8,223 nucleotides of DNA from Candidatus Magasanikbacteria bacterium CG_4_10_14_0_8_um_filter_42_12 (GTDB lineage Bacteria > Patescibacteriota > Patescibacteriia > Magasanikbacterales > UBA922), in the NCBI GenBank assembly GCA_002784795.1, contig PFLZ01000032.1:1-8223 (forward strand), in the 5' to 3' direction. Below the pieces are notes generated by a model. The model made no database searches and was not told where the DNA came from. It worked only from the letters and a program-made list of their open reading frames with translations. The position numbers and the translations under genes are program-made. Of the stretch, positions 5,279-8,223 are shown one piece after another. Positions within the stretch are counted from its first letter, which is position 1. The number at the start of each line of letters is the position of its first letter.

Positions 5279-6418
5279 ATGGACCCAATCGAATTTCATA
5301 AAAATCTAAAAGGAAAAATCGAGGTGATCTCGCGTGTGTCTATTGAAACAAGAGAAGATCTTTCTTTGGCGTATACACCGGGCGTCGCAAAAGCATGTCT
5401 CGCAATTGTCGAAGATCCATCACAAGTGTATGAACTGACAAGAAAGAATAATATGGTCGCTGTGGTCACTGATGGGAGTGCTGTTCTTGGACTGGGTAAT
5501 ATTGGTCCAGAGGCAAGTCTGCCTGTGATGGAAGGGAAAGCAATTCTTTTCAAGCAATTTGCCGATGTTGATGCATTCCCAATCGCGCTCGATACGCAGG
5601 ATACAGAAGAAATTATTGAGACAGTAATACGCATTGCGCCAATGTTTGGTGGTATCAATCTCGAAGATATTTCTGCCCCACGGTGTTTTGAAATAGAAGA
5701 ACGTTTGCAGAAAACACTCAATATTCCTGTCTTTCATGATGACCAACATGGTACGGCGATTGTTGTTCTCGCGGGACTCTACAATGCATTGAAAGTCGTG
5801 AACAAAAACATTGAAGATATTACTGTGACGATGAGTGGGGTAGGAGCAGCTGGTGTCGCTATTACAAAATTGCTTCTTCTTGCAGGGGTCAAAGATGTAT
5901 TTCTTGTTGATTCAAAGGGATTGATTTATGAGGGGCGTGATGATCTGAATGAGGTAAAAGTTGCTCTTGCGACACAGACAAATACAGAAAAACGAACAGG
6001 AACATTGGCAGATGCGCTACGTGGTGCGGACGTATTTGTGGGTGTGAGTAAACCAAATCTTGTAACTCCTGATATGGTCACGTCTATGGCACCGGACGCA
6101 ATTATTTTTGCGATGGCAAATCCAGATCCAGAAATTCTTCCAGATATCGCAAAAAAGGCTGGGGCAGCCGTGGTCGCAACCGGTAGAAGTGATTTTCCCA
6201 ATCAGATCAACAATGTCCTCGCATTTCCAGGTGTATTTCGTGGCCTCCTCGATGCGCGCATTCCAAATGTTACGAACAATATGAAGCTCGCAGCGGCTCG
6301 TGCATTGGCAGATGCCGTAGAAAAACCTACTGCTGACTATATTATGCCAGGGCCCTTTGAAGCAGGGATTGCCGACGCTGTGGCAAAGGCAGTAAAAAAT
6401 GCGTATACTACTGTGTAG
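5279..6418 (+). CDS. NAD(P)-dependent malic enzyme (decarboxylating)
   Basis: The 379-residue product is the short bacterial malic enzyme: malate + NAD(P)+ to pyruvate + CO2 + NAD(P)H with Mn/Mg. The N-terminal catalytic domain has SLAYTPGVA (residues 29-37) with the likely catalytic Tyr32, MEGKA with Lys87, and metal ligands E129, D130 (NLEDI) and D155 (FHDDQHGTA). The NAD-binding domain has GVGAAG (188-193), and LVDSKG follows with Asp212. An acidic residue there suits NAD, but cofactor choice cannot be settled. It lacks the C-terminal phosphotransacetylase domain of MaeB. The ATG is 3 nt after the mltG stop, with no Shine-Dalgarno. Its place between envelope genes and queA looks like operon packing rather than shared function. 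In a reduced genome it could be a main source of pyruvate and reducing power. Confidence 0.95.
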   Translation: MDPIEFHKNLKGKIEVISRVSIETREDLSLAYTPGVAKACLAIVEDPSQVYELTRKNNMVAVVTDGSAVLGLGNIGPEASLPVMEGKAILFKQFADVDAFPIALDTQDTEEIIETVIRIAPMFGGINLEDISAPRCFEIEERLQKTLNIPVFHDDQHGTAIVVLAGLYNALKVVNKNIEDITVTMSGVGAAGVAITKLLLLAGVKDVFLVDSKGLIYEGRDDLNEVKVALATQTNTEKRTGTLADALRGADVFVGVSKPNLVTPDMVTSMAPDAIIFAMANPDPEILPDIAKKAGAAVVATGRSDFPNQINNVLAFPGVFRGLLDARIPNVTNNMKLAAARALADAVEKPTADYIMPGPFEAGIADAVAKAVKNAYTTV

Positions 6419-6438
6419 CATATTTATCATCATTACAT

Positions 6439-7086
6439 ATGGATACAAAACGTCTGTTATCTACATATACGCTTATTGGTGCAAACCTTGTTCCATTGTT
6501 TGGTGTTCTTTTTTTATCATGGAGTTTGGTTGAAATATTGTTTTTATTTTGGGCTGAGACGGCAGTGATTGGTATTGTTGCGTTTTGGAAAATAGTATTA
6601 GCAAAAAAAATAGACGCAAGAGAAATGGAAGCGTACAAAAAAATGCCAGTAATGCCAGCACACCCTGGCAGACTTACCAAAAGATTCCTTCTCTTTTTCT
6701 TTCCGTTTCATTTTGGGATGTTCATGCTGGGCCATGCTATTTTTCTTACCTCTTTTTTTCTAGATAATGGACAAACAATCAGTTCAGTATTTGGAATCAG
6801 TTTGATGTATTCTCTTCTTACGTTGTTTGCGAGTCATCTTGTTTCTTTTTTTGTGAATTATGTAGGAAAAAAAGAATATCACGATATGACACCACAAGTA
6901 GTCATGATCCAACCATACAAGCGCGTGGTCATGATGCATATAACGGTATTGTTTGGGGGTATCGTCGTCTCTGCGCTTGGTTCACCTGTCGTTGCGCTCG
7001 TTATTCTTGTGCTTATGAAGATCGCATTGGATTTGTTTGCACATAAAAAAGAACATGCTGTTGATCCTGTATCATCTACATTATGA
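6439..7086 (+). CDS. DUF6498-type multi-pass membrane protein of unknown function
   Basis: The 215-residue hydrophobic protein has about five or six membrane segments (about 12-31, 33-53, 84-107, 114-139, 164-181 and 182-200). I recognise the pattern of the DUF6498 family: NLVPLFGVLFLSWSLVEILFLFWAE early, FHFGMFMLGH in the middle, then NYVGKKEYHDMTPQ and a closing ALGSPVVALVILVLMKIALDL (each quoted stretch approximate to the family). No catalytic motif is apparent and no function is known to me. Conserved polar and His positions at membrane edges (FHF, GHA, MMHI) might bind metal or lipid, but that is speculation. It begins 20 nt after malic enzyme; TATCAT (6425-6430) could be a weak -10 placing a start 2 nt before the ATG. 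Its stop overlaps the queA ATG (ATGA). Confidence 0.8.
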   Translation: MDTKRLLSTYTLIGANLVPLFGVLFLSWSLVEILFLFWAETAVIGIVAFWKIVLAKKIDAREMEAYKKMPVMPAHPGRLTKRFLLFFFPFHFGMFMLGHAIFLTSFFLDNGQTISSVFGISLMYSLLTLFASHLVSFFVNYVGKKEYHDMTPQVVMIQPYKRVVMMHITVLFGGIVVSALGSPVVALVILVLMKIALDLFAHKKEHAVDPVSSTL

Positions 7087-8171
7087 AGACGGTAGATTTT
7101 GACTATATTCTTCCAAAAGAGTTGATCGCACAACAGTCTGCTGAGCCTCGAGACAGCTCTCGTCTTTTCGTTGTCGATAAAGAGAAAAAAACATATACAC
7201 ACAACACATTTTCTGGTGTTGTCGACTATTTTAAAAAAGGGGATTTACTGGTGTGGAATAATTCAAAAGTGTTCAAAGCGCGACTCCTCGGGAAGATGCA
7301 TTCAAGTACTGGCAGAGATCTCGTGAATCACATGAGAGATGTAGAAATTTTTCTCGTGCGGCCAATGGAAAATGTCGGTGTCTGGAAAGTACTCGCAAAA
7401 CCAGGAAAGCATGTCTTACCGGGTATGACCATTTCTTTTGCAGAAGATTTTTATTGCAATATTATTCTGAAAGAAAAAGACGGTACAATTCTTGTACAGT
7501 TTCCATACAATGCCGCAACCGTGAGAAAAAAAGCAAATCAGCATGGGCATATTCCTATTCCACCCTACGTACAGAATGAGCCAGAGCAATTTGAATCCTA
7601 TCAGACAGTCTATGCAAAAGAAGAAGGATCTGTTGCGGCTCCTACTGCGGGTTTTCATGTTACCCCGCGTATTATTGAAGCACTCAAGAAAAAAGGGGTG
7701 GAGTTTGCAGAAGTAACATTGCATGTCGGGCTCGGAACATTTCTCCCAGTAAAATCTGATGATGTGGAAGATCACACTATGCATAGTGAATGGGTAGAAA
7801 TATCAGAAGAGATTGCAGAAAAAATAAATACCGCAAAAGAAGAAGGAAGACGTATTGTTGCAGTCGGCACGACGAGTGTACGGACGCTCGAAGGTGTCGC
7901 CATGTTTGGTGGTGGGGGACGAGTCAATGCGTATGAAGGAGATATCAATATATTTATTGTCCCAGGATTCAAGTTTCAGATCGTCGATGTATTGATTACG
8001 AATTTTCATCTTCCAAAATCTACACTGCTGATGCTCGTAAGTGCATTTGCAGAGGATAGACGCGCCGGCCATAGCCTTGGCGAAGGCCGGGAATTTATGC
8101 TGTCATGCTATGAAGAAGCCGTGAAAGAGAAGTACAGATTTTTTAGTTTTGGGGATGCGATGATTATTTAA
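7083..8171 (+). CDS. queA: S-adenosylmethionine:tRNA ribosyltransferase-isomerase QueA
   Basis: QueA moves the ribosyl part of SAM onto preQ1 at the tRNA wobble base (G34 of His, Asp, Asn and Tyr tRNAs), giving epoxyqueuosine. At 362 residues it is slightly long. Family motifs are complete: FDYILPKELIAQ near the start, GDLLVWNNSKVFKARLLG, IPIPPYVQ, QTVYAKEEGSVAAPTAG (from residue 172), TLHVGLGTFLPV (212-223), VGTTSVRTLE (261-270), TNFHLPKSTLLMLVSAFA (306-323) and YRFFSFGDAMII at the end. GLHFT is replaced by GFHVT (190-194). Two in-frame insertions stand out: residues 78-84 (21 bp) in the TG-VEIFL turn, and 324-334 (33 bp, GC-rich palindrome) between SAFA and GREFML. Reading frame and motifs beyond both are intact, so the protein is probably functional. 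Its ATG overlaps the previous stop; a GC hairpin follows. Confidence 0.96.
   Translation: MKTVDFDYILPKELIAQQSAEPRDSSRLFVVDKEKKTYTHNTFSGVVDYFKKGDLLVWNNSKVFKARLLGKMHSSTGRDLVNHMRDVEIFLVRPMENVGVWKVLAKPGKHVLPGMTISFAEDFYCNIILKEKDGTILVQFPYNAATVRKKANQHGHIPIPPYVQNEPEQFESYQTVYAKEEGSVAAPTAGFHVTPRIIEALKKKGVEFAEVTLHVGLGTFLPVKSDDVEDHTMHSEWVEISEEIAEKINTAKEEGRRIVAVGTTSVRTLEGVAMFGGGGRVNAYEGDINIFIVPGFKFQIVDVLITNFHLPKSTLLMLVSAFAEDRRAGHSLGEGREFMLSCYEEAVKEKYRFFSFGDAMII
7314..7340 (+). repeat. 6-bp direct repeat flanking an in-frame 21-bp insertion in queA
   Basis: AGAGAT occurs at 7314-7319 and 7335-7340, enclosing 15 bp. Together they encode RDLVNHMRD (residues 78-86). Homologues usually read TG, two residues, then VEIFL; removing one repeat plus the core (exactly 7 codons) restores that length. 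The core can form a small hairpin (ATCTC..GAGAT with inner GTG/CAC). Confidence 0.55.
8052..8090 (+). repeat. GC-rich palindromic insertion within queA coding sequence
   Basis: The 33 bp at 8052-8084 encode an extra EDRRAGHSLGE between the conserved SAFA and GREFML. The segment has CCGGCC (8065-8070) facing GGCCGG (8085-8090), and an inner hairpin GCCTT (8074-8078), loop GGCG, AAGGC (8083-8087). Base composition is sharply richer in GC than the rest of queA. The pattern fits a small palindromic element tolerated in frame, comparable in principle to Rickettsia palindromic elements. Confidence 0.6.
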
Positions 8172-8178
8172 TGAAGCT

Positions 8179-8199
8179 CCCCGCCCCAGAGGGGCGGGG
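8179..8199. terminator. all-GC hairpin after queA, terminator-like or REP-like
   Basis: CCCCGCCCC (8179-8187), loop AGA and GGGGCGGGG (8191-8199) form a perfect nine-pair stem starting 7 nt past the queA stop. No T-run follows on the plus strand (TATCAGTTCTC), so it is not a classical intrinsic terminator. It may pause polymerase, protect the mRNA 3' end, or be a dispersed palindromic repeat. The last 24 bases of the window hold nothing else I can name. Confidence 0.65.
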
Positions 8200-8223
8200 T
8201 ATCAGTTCTCTATAACAACCGTA

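Noticed and set aside
5296..5721. Long minus-strand open frames opposite malic enzyme and other genes
   Set aside because: They lie wholly within well-identified genes on the other strand and have no family-like sequence.
2991..7086. Alternative genetic code with UGA as glycine, as in some Patescibacteria
   Set aside because: UGA ends the FemAB-like, PAP2 and DUF6498 genes at sensible family lengths, so it is read as stop.
1..8223. CRISPR array, defence island, transposase, tRNA or rRNA
   Set aside because: No spaced direct repeats, no recognisable effector or transposase motifs, and no cloverleaf or rRNA-like stretch was found; the genes are mostly housekeeping.

Overview
This window reads as a chromosomal segment of a Candidate Phyla Radiation (Patescibacteria) bacterium. 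The lineage is inferred from gene content and style, not from a marker tree. The clues are a compact layout with tiny intergenic gaps, a cysteine-free L32, a FemAB-like transferase beside a PAP2 phosphatase, a DUF6498 membrane protein, and a general lack of Shine-Dalgarno sequences. The code is standard: UGA ends three genes. The DNA is moderately AT-rich, apart from two very GC-rich palindromes near the right end.

Left part (150-1762, minus strand): an information-processing operon, rpmF (L32) - nusB - rnc (RNase III), ends in a textbook bidirectional terminator at 150-182. The nusB-rnc gap starts with a degenerate telomere-like TTAGG repeat. A divergent intergenic region (1763-2055) separates this operon from the rest.

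Right part (2056-8171, plus strand): a FemAB-type aminoacyltransferase is coupled by ATGA to a PAP2 phosphatase. A near-consensus sigma70 promoter, whose -35 box overlaps the PAP2 stop codon, follows. It heads a tight run of sugar-nucleotide-type nucleotidyltransferase, mltG, malic enzyme, DUF6498 membrane protein and queA. Four of the first five gene products are plausible envelope or peptidoglycan proteins: peptide-bridge transferase, lipid-carrier phosphatase, nucleotide-sugar synthesis and glycan-strand termination. Malic enzyme (pyruvate/NAD(P)H) and QueA (tRNA queuosine) appear to be co-transcribed passengers. A nine-base-pair all-GC hairpin follows queA.

The most interesting signals are small. 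(1) Three promoter candidates sit so that transcription would begin 0-3 nt before the ATG, and no gene has a clear Shine-Dalgarno, which suggests leaderless and coupled translation. (2) queA carries two in-frame insertions relative to the family: a 33-bp GC-rich palindromic piece, and a 21-bp piece bounded by a 6-bp direct repeat. Both resemble protein-tolerated small mobile or palindromic elements. (3) A 29-nt imperfect inverted repeat lies inside the FemAB gene. I found no defence system, CRISPR, transposase, tRNA or rRNA.
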